A stretch of DNA of 64,000 nucleotides from Flavobacteriaceae bacterium LYZ1037 (GTDB taxonomy: Bacteria; Bacteroidota; Bacteroidia; Flavobacteriales; Flavobacteriaceae), in NCBI GenBank assembly GCA_003144015.1, contig QFWS01000003.1, forward strand, positions 1-64,000. Direction: 5' to 3'. A program made the position numbers and the translations under genes. The notes beneath the pieces were generated by a model, which did no database searches, was not told the DNA's origin, and was given only the letters and a program-made list of their open reading frames with translations. Position 1 is the first letter of the stretch; every line of letters starts with the position of its first letter. Shown here piece by piece: positions 1-8,913 of this stretch.

Positions 1-325
1 ATTGCGTCGTTTTCGGGGTGCAAATATACAACCCTTTTTTTATCCTAAACAAACTTTTTTTAACCTTTTTTGAATCTTTTTCTTAAACACCTTTTAAAAC
101 TCTTATTAACTGCATTTTATATAATTGAGTTTTTTTTAAAATATATACATTAGTAAAAAATCGGATATTATTAATACCTAAATTTTATAGATTGATATAA
201 CCAATCTCTTACAATAAATCCAAATCATCTTGATCCAAACTAAACGAATCATGTCTATATATAAGTATAAAACATTAGTCTATTATAATCTGATACATTA
301 TGTTATATAAATAATGGATGGAACA
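1..325. other. AT-rich intergenic region before thrS
   Basis: No gene is visible on either strand. The left end carries a minus-strand promoter for a gene outside the window and the right end leads into the thrS promoter. The rest is low-complexity A/T sequence with no tRNA, riboswitch or convincing hairpin. Confidence 0.6.
21..52 (-). promoter_or_regulatory. Bacteroidota-type promoter for a gene left of the window
   Basis: Read on the minus strand, a perfect -7 element TATATTTG (21-28) is preceded by TTG (50-52) with a 21-base spacer. Transcription would start near base 14 and run out of the window. Confidence 0.6.
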
Positions 326-356
326 TTGTATGTAAAATTTTATACTATTATCTTTG
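326..356 (+). promoter_or_regulatory. thrS operon promoter
   Basis: TTG at 326-328 and TATCTTTG at 349-356 are separated by 20 bases, matching the Bacteroidota -33/-7 consensus. The start site would be near 362, leaving about 20 bases of leader before the thrS ATG. There is therefore no room for a T-box or other long leader. Confidence 0.65.
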
Positions 357-382
357 CTTCTTTATTTTAAGACATATATATA

Positions 383-2320
383 ATGATACAGATTACATTA
401 CCAGATGGTAGTATTAAGTCGTTTGAAAAGAATACGACTGCAATGGAGGTTGCAAAAAGCATTAGTGAAGGGCTTGCTAGAAATGTTATTTCTGCTAGTT
501 TTAACAATACTATTATTGAAACGACTACTCCATTAACTACCAATGGTTCATTAATCTTATATACATGGAATAACGAAGAAGGTAAAAAAGCATTTTGGCA
601 TTCTTCTGCACATATATTAGCACAAGCTATAGAAGAACTATATCCTAACTCAAAATTATGGGTTGGTCCAGCTATTGAAAATGGCTTTTATTACGATATT
701 GATTTAGGAGAAGAAACTATTTCAGACAAGGATTTTAAGAGCATTGAAGATAAAATGTTAGAAATAGCTAGAGGTAAACATGATTTCAAAATGAGATCTG
801 TATCAAAGGCTGAAGCTTTATCATACTATAAAGGTAAGAATAGTTATAAGGTAGATTTAATTGAAAACCTTGAAGATGGTACCATTACATTCTGCGACCA
901 TTCAACTTTTACAGATTTATGTCGTGGTGGTCATATTCCTAACACAAGTATTGTTAAGGCTGTAAAAATTCTAAGTGTTGCAGGAGCTTACTGGAAAGGT
1001 GATGAAAATAATAAGCAATTAACTCGTGTTTATGGTATTTCTTTCCCAAAACAAAAAGAGCTTACTCAATATTTAGAACTTCTTGAAGAAGCAAAGAAAA
1101 GAGACCACAGAAAACTTGGTAAAGAATTAGAGTTATTTACATTTTCGCAAAGAGTTGGTCAAGGACTACCTTTATGGTTACCAAAAGGAGCTGCCTTACG
1201 TGAGCGCTTAGAAAACTTTCTAAAAAAAGCTCAGAAAAAAGCTGGATACGAAATGGTAGTTACCCCACATATAGGTCAGAAAGAATTATATGTCACATCT
1301 GGACATTATGCAAAATACGGAGAAGACAGTTTTCAACCAATACACACTCCTAAAGAAGGTGAAGAGTTTTTATTAAAACCAATGAACTGCCCTCATCATT
1401 GTGAAATATTTAATAGCAGCCAGTGGTCTTATAAAGATCTTCCAAAGCGATTTGCTGAATTTGGAACCGTTTATAGATATGAACAAAGTGGCGAACTACA
1501 TGGATTAACACGTGTGAGAGGTTTCACTCAAGATGATGCACACATTTTCTGCACACCAGACCAATTGGATAAAGAATTTAAAGATGTTATAGATTTAGTA
1601 CTTTATGTCTTTGGCTCATTAGGCTTTGAAAATTTTACAGCTCAAGTATCTTTAAGAGATCCTGATAACCCAGAAAAATATATTGGAGATGATCATTTAT
1701 GGGAAAAGGCTGAGCAGGCAATTATCAATGCAGCAGAAGATAAAAAATTAAATTTTGTCATTGAAACTGGTGAAGCTGCTTTCTATGGACCAAAATTAGA
1801 TTTTATGGTTAAAGATGCCCTTGGTAGACAATGGCAACTAGGAACTATACAAGTTGACTATACGCTTCCTGAACGTTTTGATTTAACTTATAAAGGCAGT
1901 GATAATGAATTACACAGACCTGTAATGATTCACCGTGCACCTTTTGGAAGTATGGAACGTTTTATAGCAATTCTACTTGAACATACTGGAGGAAATTTCC
2001 CACTTTGGTTGATACCAGATCAAGTAATTGTGTTATCAATTAGTGAGAAATATGAAAAATACGCGAAAAAAGTTTTAAATGTGTTAGAAAATAACGAAAT
2101 TCGCGCCCTAATTGATAACAGAAATGAGACCATGGGTAAGAAGATTCGGGAAGCCGAAATGAAAAAAATCCCATATATGGTCATAGTTGGAGAGAATGAA
2201 GAGCAAGAAGATATGATTTCTGTTCGCCAACATGGTGGAGAAGATCTTGGCATGATTACTGTACAAGATTTGACAGATATTATAAATAAAGAGATAAATA
2301 AGTCATTAAAGACATTTTAA
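383..2320 (+). CDS. thrS: Threonyl-tRNA synthetase
   Basis: Charges tRNA-Thr with threonine in the cytoplasm. The 645-residue protein is full length for the family. It has an N-terminal TGS domain (about 1-62), then the editing/SAD domain with HSSAHILAQ and CRGGH, then the class II catalytic core. Core landmarks are PMNCPHH near residue 333 (the zinc cysteine region), the motif 2 region FGTVYRYEQSGELHG and motif 3 IHRAPFGSMERF. A C-terminal anticodon-binding domain follows from about 540. It heads the classic thrS-infC-rpmI-rplT translation operon and has a clear promoter just upstream. Confidence 0.98.
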   Translation: MIQITLPDGSIKSFEKNTTAMEVAKSISEGLARNVISASFNNTIIETTTPLTTNGSLILYTWNNEEGKKAFWHSSAHILAQAIEELYPNSKLWVGPAIENGFYYDIDLGEETISDKDFKSIEDKMLEIARGKHDFKMRSVSKAEALSYYKGKNSYKVDLIENLEDGTITFCDHSTFTDLCRGGHIPNTSIVKAVKILSVAGAYWKGDENNKQLTRVYGISFPKQKELTQYLELLEEAKKRDHRKLGKELELFTFSQRVGQGLPLWLPKGAALRERLENFLKKAQKKAGYEMVVTPHIGQKELYVTSGHYAKYGEDSFQPIHTPKEGEEFLLKPMNCPHHCEIFNSSQWSYKDLPKRFAEFGTVYRYEQSGELHGLTRVRGFTQDDAHIFCTPDQLDKEFKDVIDLVLYVFGSLGFENFTAQVSLRDPDNPEKYIGDDHLWEKAEQAIINAAEDKKLNFVIETGEAAFYGPKLDFMVKDALGRQWQLGTIQVDYTLPERFDLTYKGSDNELHRPVMIHRAPFGSMERFIAILLEHTGGNFPLWLIPDQVIVLSISEKYEKYAKKVLNVLENNEIRALIDNRNETMGKKIREAEMKKIPYMVIVGENEEQEDMISVRQHGGEDLGMITVQDLTDIINKEINKSLKTF

Positions 2321-2348
2321 AAATAAGTTTAACTAAAATTATAAAGCC

Positions 2349-2903
2349 ATAGCAATACGTAGAAGAAAACAAGTCTCTAGACGAGTTAGTCAAGAAGATC
2401 AACACAGAATTAATTCTAAAATTAGGTCTGAAAAAGTGCGATTAGTAGGTGATAATGTTGAAGTTGGTGTATACCCAACTAAGGACGCACTAGCTATTGC
2501 AGATGAACAAGGTTTAGATCTTGTTGAAATATCACCTAAAGCTGATCCTCCGGTTTGTAAGGTTATGGATTATAAAAAGTTTCTTTACGAACAGAAGAAA
2601 CGTGAAAAAGCTTTAAAATCTAAAGCTAGCAAAGTTGTAGTTAAAGAAATTCGATTTGGTCCACAAACCGATGATCATGATTACGATTTTAAAAAGAAAC
2701 ATGCTGAGAAATTTTTAAAGGAAGGTGCAAAATTAAAAGCTTTTGTATTCTTTAAAGGTCGTTCGATTGTTTTTAAAGAACAAGGTCAAATCTTACTTTT
2801 AAGATTAGCTCAAGATTTAGAAGAATTAGGTAAAGTGGAACAAATGCCTAAATTGGAAGGTAAACGTATGACCATGTTTATAGCTCCAAAAAAATCAAAA
2901 TAA
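2349..2903 (+). CDS. infC: Translation initiation factor IF-3 with an ATA start codon
   Basis: IF-3 binds the 30S subunit, prevents premature 50S joining and proofreads start-codon choice. A start at the GTG at 2436 would remove part of the conserved N-terminal domain. The frame is open back to a TAA at 2334 and contains no ATG, GTG or TTG before 2436. The upstream codons read [19 protein letters not shown] followed by [19 protein letters not shown], the expected IF-3 N-terminus. Initiation is therefore inferred at ATA 2349, giving 184 residues. Family knowledge supports this, because IF-3 discriminates against non-AUG starts and controls its own gene (AUU in E. coli). The C-terminal domain is complete. 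Gene identity is certain and the exact start very likely. Confidence 0.93.
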   Translation: MAIRRRKQVSRRVSQEDQHRINSKIRSEKVRLVGDNVEVGVYPTKDALAIADEQGLDLVEISPKADPPVCKVMDYKKFLYEQKKREKALKSKASKVVVKEIRFGPQTDDHDYDFKKKHAEKFLKEGAKLKAFVFFKGRSIVFKEQGQILLLRLAQDLEELGKVEQMPKLEGKRMTMFIAPKKSK

Positions 2904-2959
2904 ATCCTGATTTACAGGTTGAAAATAATAAGTGAAATAAACAAAACTAGGAGAACAAG

Positions 2960-3157
2960 ATGCCTAAAATGAAAACCAAATCTAGTGCCAAAAAACGTTT
3001 TAAGTTAACAGGTACTGGTAAGATTAAAAGAAAGCACGCTTTTAAAAGTCATATCTTAACAAAGAAGTCTAAAAAGCGTAAGTTAGCATTAACTCACAGT
3101 ACTTTAGTACATGCGAGTGATGAGAACAGTATTAAAGAACAATTACGATTAAAGTAA
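2960..3157 (+). CDS. rpmI: 50S ribosomal protein L35
   Basis: A small, very basic 65-residue protein beginning [15 protein letters not shown], with the typical lysine-rich L35 sequence and normal length. It is a structural component of the large ribosomal subunit. It lies between infC (56-base gap) and rplT in the conserved translation operon and is expected to be co-transcribed with both. Confidence 0.97.
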   Translation: MPKMKTKSSAKKRFKLTGTGKIKRKHAFKSHILTKKSKKRKLALTHSTLVHASDENSIKEQLRLK

Positions 3158-3246
3158 TCACGTTCGGTTAAATTATTATTTAAACCCTGGAGTTAGGCAA
3201 TTAAAGTGTCGATTATCGGCCGCCTACTACAAAAAACAATTAAATT
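3158..3246 (+). other. rpmI-rplT spacer, possible structured leader
   Basis: This 89-base spacer is long for this tight operon. It holds complementary segments TAGGC (3194-3198) and GCCTA (3222-3226) around a loop with a small CGA/TCG element. L20 autoregulates its operon through RNA structure in several bacterial groups, so a leader is possible, but the helix here is short and unproven. Confidence 0.3.
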
Positions 3247-3591
3247 ATGCCAAGATCAGTAAATTCTGTTGCCAAAAGAGCCAGAAGAAAAAAGGTGCTT
3301 AAACAAGCAAAAGGTTACTTCGGACGTCGTAAAAACGTTTGGACAGTAGCAAAAAATGCGGTTGATAAAGCGATGCAATATTCGTATAGAGACCGTAGAA
3401 ACAAAAAGAGAACATTCCGTGCTTTATGGATTACGCGTATTAACGCTGGAGCTAGAGAACATGGATTATCTTATTCTCAATTTATGGGAAAATTAAAAGC
3501 TAATGATATTGAATTAAACCGTAAGGTTTTAGCAGATTTAGCTATGAATAATCCTGAGGCTTTTAAAGCTGTAATAGAGAAAGTAAAATAA
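3247..3591 (+). CDS. rplT: 50S ribosomal protein L20
   Basis: A 114-residue basic protein of normal L20 length beginning [16 protein letters not shown], with the conserved YFGRRKNVW and [11 protein letters not shown] blocks. It binds 23S rRNA early in 50S assembly and in many bacteria represses its own operon. It is the last gene of the thrS-infC-rpmI-rplT unit and is followed by a strong intrinsic terminator. Confidence 0.98.
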   Translation: MPRSVNSVAKRARRKKVLKQAKGYFGRRKNVWTVAKNAVDKAMQYSYRDRRNKKRTFRALWITRINAGAREHGLSYSQFMGKLKANDIELNRKVLADLAMNNPEAFKAVIEKVK

Positions 3592-3626
3592 GGCGTTTCG
3601 CCTATTGTATAACATATTTCACTTAT

Positions 3627-3658
3627 AAAAAAACCAACTCTTTTGAGTTGGTTTTTTT
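3627..3658 (+). terminator. Intrinsic terminator after rplT
   Basis: A ten-base-pair stem (AAACCAACTC at 3631-3640 with GAGTTGGTTT at 3645-3654) with a TTTT loop, followed by a T run. The A run on the left also allows minus-strand use. Confidence 0.85.
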
Positions 3659-3749
3659 GTTTAAAGAATTACAATATACATTTTTATAAATTGAATTAAC
3701 GTTATAATTCATTCCAAAGTTTAACAAATAACAAAGAGAGTTAATGCAG

Positions 3750-5006
3750 TTAAGTTTTCTGCTTCTTTTTTCTTGCTGCCGGAAACAAGACATTATTTAA
3801 AATAAGCCTATAACCTGGTGAAGTTGGATGCAGGTCTAATTCTGTTTTTGGGTCTCCTACTCTATGTGTATAATCTTCTGGGTCGTGACCTCCATAAAAA
3901 GTAAAAAAACCTTTTCCTTTTATTCCATGAATGTATTTGGCTTCTCCATTGGTTTTGTTTTCTCCAAGCACTAATACATTTGACTTAATTTCATCTCTTG
4001 TAAAAGACGTTGTTTGCCCCATAAACCCTTTAACTAAAGCTGTATGGTTCTGATTTAACATCGTTGGAATTGGATCCCATTTTGCAGAAAAATCCATCAA
4101 TGTAAAATAATCTGTCATTTTAGGAATCTGTCTTTTTTGAGTCATATCTATAGAAGAAAACTCATAAACCATAGGATTTCTTTCCAATTTAAAATCTTTA
4201 AATGCGAACGTTTTTTTGTAATTTATTTTAGATTGATAGTTTGGATCGCTAGCGTCTCCATCGAACATGGGTTCGCAAATATCTATTCCTTCTGCAGAGA
4301 GAGCTATATCAAAACTATCTGTAGCGCTACACATAGCAAACATGAAGCCTCCACCTACTACATAATCTCTTATTTTTAAAGAGACAGCAAGTTTTTCTTC
4401 AGATACTTTAGAATAACCCAATTTAGCTGCTAATGCTTCAGAAGCTTTCTTTTCTTCTATGTACCAAGCAGCAGTTCTATAATTTGCGTAGAATTTACCA
4501 TATTGCCCTGTAAAATCTTCATGGTGTAAATGCAACCAATCGTAAAGTAATAAAGCATCATTCAACACTTCTTCATCATATACTGTTTCATAAGGAATTT
4601 CAGCATAAGTTAAAACCATGGTTACAGCGTCATCCCAAGGTAGTTTTCCTTTTGGCGTATAAACAGCAATTTTAGGTGCTTTCTCTAAAACAACAGCTTC
4701 CATATTTTTACTAGGACTACTAATTTCTTCTAGTATGGATTCAGTTTTGGCATCAGATAATATTTCAAAAGAAACTCCCCTTATTTGGCATTCACGTTGA
4801 ATTTCTTCAGTATCTGGCATTAAAAAAGAACCTCCTCTGTAATTTAATAACCATTTTACTTTTAATTGTTTTTCTAAAGTCCAATAAGTAATTCCGTAAG
4901 CTTTTAAATGATTTTTCTGACTTTCTGCATCCATAGGAATAAGGATATATGATGCAAATGTGTTTACCGAAAATAATAGGACAAATATAAGGGCTAGCTT
5001 TTTCAC
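3750..5006 (-). CDS. Secreted class I amidotransferase-like protein, function unknown
   Basis: A 418-residue protein with an N-terminal signal peptide (MKKLALIFVLLFSVNTFAS), so probably exported. Homologues in Flavobacteriaceae are often labelled 'asparagine synthetase B', as I recall, but no synthetase or N-terminal Cys glutaminase motif is visible. What is visible resembles a class I glutamine amidotransferase-like fold: a glycine-rich turn before Cys226 (VGGGFMFAMCSATDS) and a late FYGGHDPEDY segment that could supply the catalytic histidine. It is the last gene of a minus-strand run, 68 bases after the transporter gene. Substrate and partners cannot be inferred. The fold assignment is a motif-based inference. 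Confidence 0.65.
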   Translation of the reverse strand: MKKLALIFVLLFSVNTFASYILIPMDAESQKNHLKAYGITYWTLEKQLKVKWLLNYRGGSFLMPDTEEIQRECQIRGVSFEILSDAKTESILEEISSPSKNMEAVVLEKAPKIAVYTPKGKLPWDDAVTMVLTYAEIPYETVYDEEVLNDALLLYDWLHLHHEDFTGQYGKFYANYRTAAWYIEEKKASEALAAKLGYSKVSEEKLAVSLKIRDYVVGGGFMFAMCSATDSFDIALSAEGIDICEPMFDGDASDPNYQSKINYKKTFAFKDFKLERNPMVYEFSSIDMTQKRQIPKMTDYFTLMDFSAKWDPIPTMLNQNHTALVKGFMGQTTSFTRDEIKSNVLVLGENKTNGEAKYIHGIKGKGFFTFYGGHDPEDYTHRVGDPKTELDLHPTSPGYRLILNNVLFPAARKKKQKT

Positions 5007-5074
5007 AGTTGAAATATACTTAAAAATTATGCCTCTAAATACCTTTTAAATAAAATTTAACCTATAGTTACTTA

Positions 5075-6094
5075 TTAACTGTTTCTTGAGAGAATATCTG
5101 AGAGAACTTTGGTTGATGGAAATTGGTCTAAGATAATTTTAATAAAAACTGTAATAGGAATGGCCATAATTAAACCTGGAACTCCCCAGAGAAAACCCCA
5201 AAACATAAGCATCACTAAAACGGTTATAACGTTTAATGAAAATGATTTTCCCATAAAAATAGGCTCTAAAATAGAACCGAATAATACTTGAACACTTGTA
5301 ATTGATATGATAAAAAACAGGAGTGTACTTGTTGGATCTAACTCAATAAAAGCGAATATTGATAATAAAACGACTGTAATAATAGAACCAACCATTTGCA
5401 CAAAATTAATAACAAAAGCAAAAAGACCCCAAAAAATTGGAAAACTCACATCGAAAAACAAGCAAGCTAAACCAGTTCCAATTCCAGTTGCAAGGCTAAC
5501 AAAAAACTTGACTTTAATAAACTTTATAAGATCTTTTTCAATCTTAAAAAACGTTTTAAGAGATGTATGTCTCTGTTTTAGGATGGTACTATTTAATACT
5601 TTTTGGATATTTATAGATTCAGCTAACCATAAAACAACGAAAAAAATTATCATGAGTATCATGGTAAGCGTTCGTTGAATGAAGTTTATAGTGTTTCCTA
5701 AACTATCTTTTGCAAGAAACTGTTTTAAAACACTTTCTTTATCATCTAGTTTGAATCCAAATGTTTCTTGTGCTAAATGAAATAAACTGTCTAACTTTAC
5801 TTCTGCTTTAGAAAAGAATTCGGTATCTGAATTTAGGATTTGTTTGCTTGATAATTGGATTAATTCTACACCAATTTTCAAACCTCCAATGATTAGTAAA
5901 ACAACAATTACAATACTAATGAATTTAGGAACATTCTTTTTCCCTAACCAACGCATAATTGGCAAAAAAAGTAGTGCAATAAACATCGAGAACACTAATG
6001 GAACAAAAATGAAAGAAAGTATTTTTAGTAAATAAAAAATTAAAGGGATAACAATTACTAATAATAATATGTTTGTGGTTCTTAATTTATCCAT
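5075..6094 (-). CDS. AI-2E family transporter
   Basis: A 339-residue integral membrane protein with about seven or eight hydrophobic segments in the arrangement of the AI-2E (YdiK/TqsA/PerM) family. There is an N-terminal helix pair, a hydrophilic stretch at about 80-135, then closely spaced helices ending near PGLIMAIPITVFIKIIL. Members export signalling molecules or ions, or act as Na+/H+ antiporters, so the substrate here is unknown. The gene is 32 bases downstream of dnaB on the same strand and may be co-transcribed with it. Confidence 0.88.
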   Translation of the reverse strand: MDKLRTTNILLLVIVIPLIFYLLKILSFIFVPLVFSMFIALLFLPIMRWLGKKNVPKFISIVIVVLLIIGGLKIGVELIQLSSKQILNSDTEFFSKAEVKLDSLFHLAQETFGFKLDDKESVLKQFLAKDSLGNTINFIQRTLTMILMIIFFVVLWLAESINIQKVLNSTILKQRHTSLKTFFKIEKDLIKFIKVKFFVSLATGIGTGLACLFFDVSFPIFWGLFAFVINFVQMVGSIITVVLLSIFAFIELDPTSTLLFFIISITSVQVLFGSILEPIFMGKSFSLNVITVLVMLMFWGFLWGVPGLIMAIPITVFIKIILDQFPSTKVLSDILSRNS

Positions 6095-6126
6095 AATATT
6101 TGAGCTATATAAAATAGACTTGGGCT

Positions 6127-7665
6127 TTAAAATGGCACGTCGTTATCATCTTCTGGTGTACCGAAAGCATCACTTGCAGAAGGGAAATTATCTGGAGAAA
6201 ATGTATTATCGTTTGCTGCAGCATTCATTTTAGAATGAAACTCTTGTCCAAATGGTGTATCAAAATCATCAAGATTATCAAATTTACCTAAATGACCAAT
6301 AAATTTTAGACGAATATTCTCTAATCCTCCATTTCTGTGTTTCGCAATAATAAATTCGGCTTGACCTTCAGTTGGTGTTCTTTCATCGTCGTCCCATTCG
6401 TCTATTTTATAATATTCCGGTCTATAAATAAAGGATACAATATCAGCATCTTGCTCGATGGCTCCAGATTCACGAAGATCGGAAAGCAAAGGCCTTTTGC
6501 TACCTCCACGCGTTTCAACTGCACGAGATAATTGCGACAAAGCAATTACAGGGATACTTAATTCTTTTGCTAATGCTTTAAGGTTACGCGATATCATAGA
6601 AATCTCTTGTTCTCTATTTCCACCTTTCTGGCCACCACCTGCAGTCATTAATTGTAAATAATCCACCACAATTAATTTAATACCATGCTGAGAAGACAGA
6701 CGTCTAGCCTTAGCTCTAAGGTCAAATATAGAAAGTGAAGGTGTGTCATCAATAAACAAAGGTGCTTTTTCTAAGCTCTTAACTTTAACATTTAGTTGTT
6801 CCCATTCATGTTTTTCTAGTTTTCCAGTTCTCAACTTTTCTGAAGACAAACCAGTTTCACTAGAAATTAAACGCATAATTAATTGTACAGAAGCCATTTC
6901 TAATGAGAAAAAAGCTACAGGGATGTTTTGAGTGACAGCAATATTTCTTGCCATAGACAAGGTTAGGGCAGTTTTTCCCATACCTGGTCGAGCAGCTACA
7001 ATAATCAAATCGCTTTCTTGCCAGCCAGAAGTAAGTTTATCTAGTTTTGTAAACCCAGAAGGAATACCACTCAAGCCTTCTTTATTAGAAATTTCTTCAA
7101 TTTTCTTTTTAGCTTGAATAACTAATTCTTGAGCTGTTTCACTAGATTTTTTTATATTTCCTTGTGTTACTTCATATAGTTTAGATTCTGCGCGATCTAA
7201 CAAATCAAAAACATCTTGGGTTTCATCGTAAGAATCTTCAATAATTTCATTTGAAATTTTTATTAAACTTCGCTGAATAAATTTTTGAAGAATGATTCGT
7301 GCATGAAACTCAATGTGGGCAGATGAAGACACTTTTTGAGTTAATGAAATAAGGTAAAAATCTCCACCTGCTAAATCTAACTTTGAGTTTTTCTTTAATT
7401 GGCTAGAAACGGTTAATAAGTCGACTGGTTCACTATTTTCAAATAATTGAAAAATAGCTTCAAAAATATGTTGATGAGCTTCTTTATAAAAAGTGTTAGC
7501 ACTTAAAATATCTATAACCTCATCGACTCCTTTTTTATCAATCATCATTGCGCCAAGCACAACTTCTTCTAAATCAATAGCTTGAGGTGGTATTTTACCT
7601 CTTTCCAGATTGATAATTGTGCTTTTATCTACTTGATATCCTTTAATTTGGTTCGGTTGTTTCAT
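6127..7665 (-). CDS. dnaB: Replicative DNA helicase DnaB
   Basis: The hexameric 5'-3' helicase that unwinds the replication fork. The 512 residues include the N-terminal primase-interacting helical domain (about 28-130), a linker and the RecA-like C-terminal ATPase. Walker A is ARPGMGKT (225-232) and Walker B is LIVVDYLQLM (near 330), with the DnaB-family SRNLKALAKEL and LSQLSRAVE blocks following. An acidic low-complexity tail ends in DDNDVPF. No intein interrupts it. On the minus strand the sequence TACTTTCG just upstream of the start resembles a -7 element. Confidence 0.97.
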   Translation of the reverse strand: MKQPNQIKGYQVDKSTIINLERGKIPPQAIDLEEVVLGAMMIDKKGVDEVIDILSANTFYKEAHQHIFEAIFQLFENSEPVDLLTVSSQLKKNSKLDLAGGDFYLISLTQKVSSSAHIEFHARIILQKFIQRSLIKISNEIIEDSYDETQDVFDLLDRAESKLYEVTQGNIKKSSETAQELVIQAKKKIEEISNKEGLSGIPSGFTKLDKLTSGWQESDLIIVAARPGMGKTALTLSMARNIAVTQNIPVAFFSLEMASVQLIMRLISSETGLSSEKLRTGKLEKHEWEQLNVKVKSLEKAPLFIDDTPSLSIFDLRAKARRLSSQHGIKLIVVDYLQLMTAGGGQKGGNREQEISMISRNLKALAKELSIPVIALSQLSRAVETRGGSKRPLLSDLRESGAIEQDADIVSFIYRPEYYKIDEWDDDERTPTEGQAEFIIAKHRNGGLENIRLKFIGHLGKFDNLDDFDTPFGQEFHSKMNAAANDNTFSPDNFPSASDAFGTPEDDNDVPF

Positions 7666-7779
7666 ACGTTACGAAAGTAGCTAAATTGAAAAGAAAAATG
7701 ACGAATAATCAACTCTTGATTGTTCACCATAAGTTAACAATTTAACTGTTAATAACTTAAAAATATTGTTAATAAGCAT

Positions 7780-7810
7780 AAAAAAATCTGAAATATGACA
7801 TTTCAGATTT
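7780..7810 (-). terminator. Intrinsic terminator downstream of accA
   Basis: An eleven-base-pair stem (7784-7794 with 7800-7810) around an ATGAC loop. On the minus strand it is followed by a T run (plus-strand A run at 7780-7786). It lies 24 bases after the accA stop and separates accA from dnaB. Confidence 0.8.
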
Positions 7811-7833
7811 ATGCATTATAGGTTTTAGTTGAG

Positions 7834-8787
7834 TTAACTTTTAAAAACACCCATTTCCATATATTTTTCCATGCGTTGTTTTACTAATTCTTTTGGTGAT
7901 AAGTTTTTTAATTCATCGTAAGACTTAATTATTGCCTGACTAACCGATTTGAAGGTTGTTTCTCTATCACTATGTGCTCCTCCTATTGGTTCTTTTATAA
8001 TTGCATCGACTACTTTTAGCTTTTTAGCATCTTTAGCTGTTAATTTTAAGGCTTCGGCTGCTAGTTCTTTTTGATCCCAGCTACGCCATAAGATGGAAGA
8101 GCAGTTTTCTGGTGAGATAACAGAGTACCATGAATTTTCTAACATAAGAACCTTATCTCCTACTCCTATTCCTAATGCTCCACCAGAAGCACCTTCACCT
8201 ATAACGATGGTAATAATTGGCACTTTTAAACGTGTCATTTCAAGAATATTTCTTGCAATGGCTTCACCTTGCCCACGTTCTTCAGCTTCTAAACCTGGGT
8301 ATGCCCCTGGTGTATCGATTAAAGTAACAACTGGAATTCCAAATTTTTCGGCTGATTTCATTAAACGCAAAGCTTTTCTATAACCTTCTGGGTTTGCCAT
8401 TCCAAAATTTCTGTATTGTCTAGTTTTAGTATTATAACCCTTTTGTTGACCAATAAACATAAAACTTTGGTCTCCAATTTTCCCTAATCCGCCAATCATG
8501 GCTTTATCGTCTTTAAAGTTTCTATCGCCATGAAGCTCTAAAAAAGTGTCTCCACATAGGGCCTTAACATAATCTAAAGTATAAGGTCTACTTGGATGAC
8601 GAGACATTTGTACACGTTGCCAAGGGGTTAGGTTTTTATAAATTTCTTTTTTGGTAGTTATAAGTTTTTTTTCAATTTGTTTACAGGTTTCCGTAACATC
8701 TACTTCGCTCTCTTGACCAATAACTTGGCATTTCTGCAGTTGATCTTCAAGTTCTTTAATAGGAAGTTCAAATTCTAAATATTCCAT
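7834..8787 (-). CDS. accA: Acetyl-CoA carboxylase carboxyltransferase subunit alpha
   Basis: Transfers the carboxyl group from biotin to acetyl-CoA, together with AccD, to make malonyl-CoA for fatty acid synthesis. At 317 residues it is standard length. Features include the helical N-terminus with the [18 protein letters not shown] block and the crotonase-like core motifs [19 protein letters not shown] and [15 protein letters not shown]. It is monocistronic here, with a terminator after it and a -7 element upstream. accD is not in the window. Confidence 0.97.
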   Translation of the reverse strand: MEYLEFELPIKELEDQLQKCQVIGQESEVDVTETCKQIEKKLITTKKEIYKNLTPWQRVQMSRHPSRPYTLDYVKALCGDTFLELHGDRNFKDDKAMIGGLGKIGDQSFMFIGQQKGYNTKTRQYRNFGMANPEGYRKALRLMKSAEKFGIPVVTLIDTPGAYPGLEAEERGQGEAIARNILEMTRLKVPIITIVIGEGASGGALGIGVGDKVLMLENSWYSVISPENCSSILWRSWDQKELAAEALKLTAKDAKKLKVVDAIIKEPIGGAHSDRETTFKSVSQAIIKSYDELKNLSPKELVKQRMEKYMEMGVFKS

Positions 8788-8818
8788 TGGAAGTTATAGT
8801 TTGTTTTTTGTTAGCTTA

Positions 8819-8826
8819 CAAAATTA
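8819..8826 (-). promoter_or_regulatory. -7 element upstream of accA
   Basis: On the minus strand TAATTTTG matches TAnnTTTG and sits about 32 bases before the accA ATG. No good TTG is seen at the -33 position. Confidence 0.45.
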
Positions 8827-8913
8827 CATATTTTATTTCGTTTAAATTTTCGATTTAAACATAAAATTTCATGTCAATAATTAAATAAAAATAAGGTTTT
8901 AAAAACAAACTAG

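Noticed and set aside
2436-2903. GTG at 2436 as the infC start
   Set aside because: It would delete conserved IF-3 N-terminal residues that are encoded in frame upstream.
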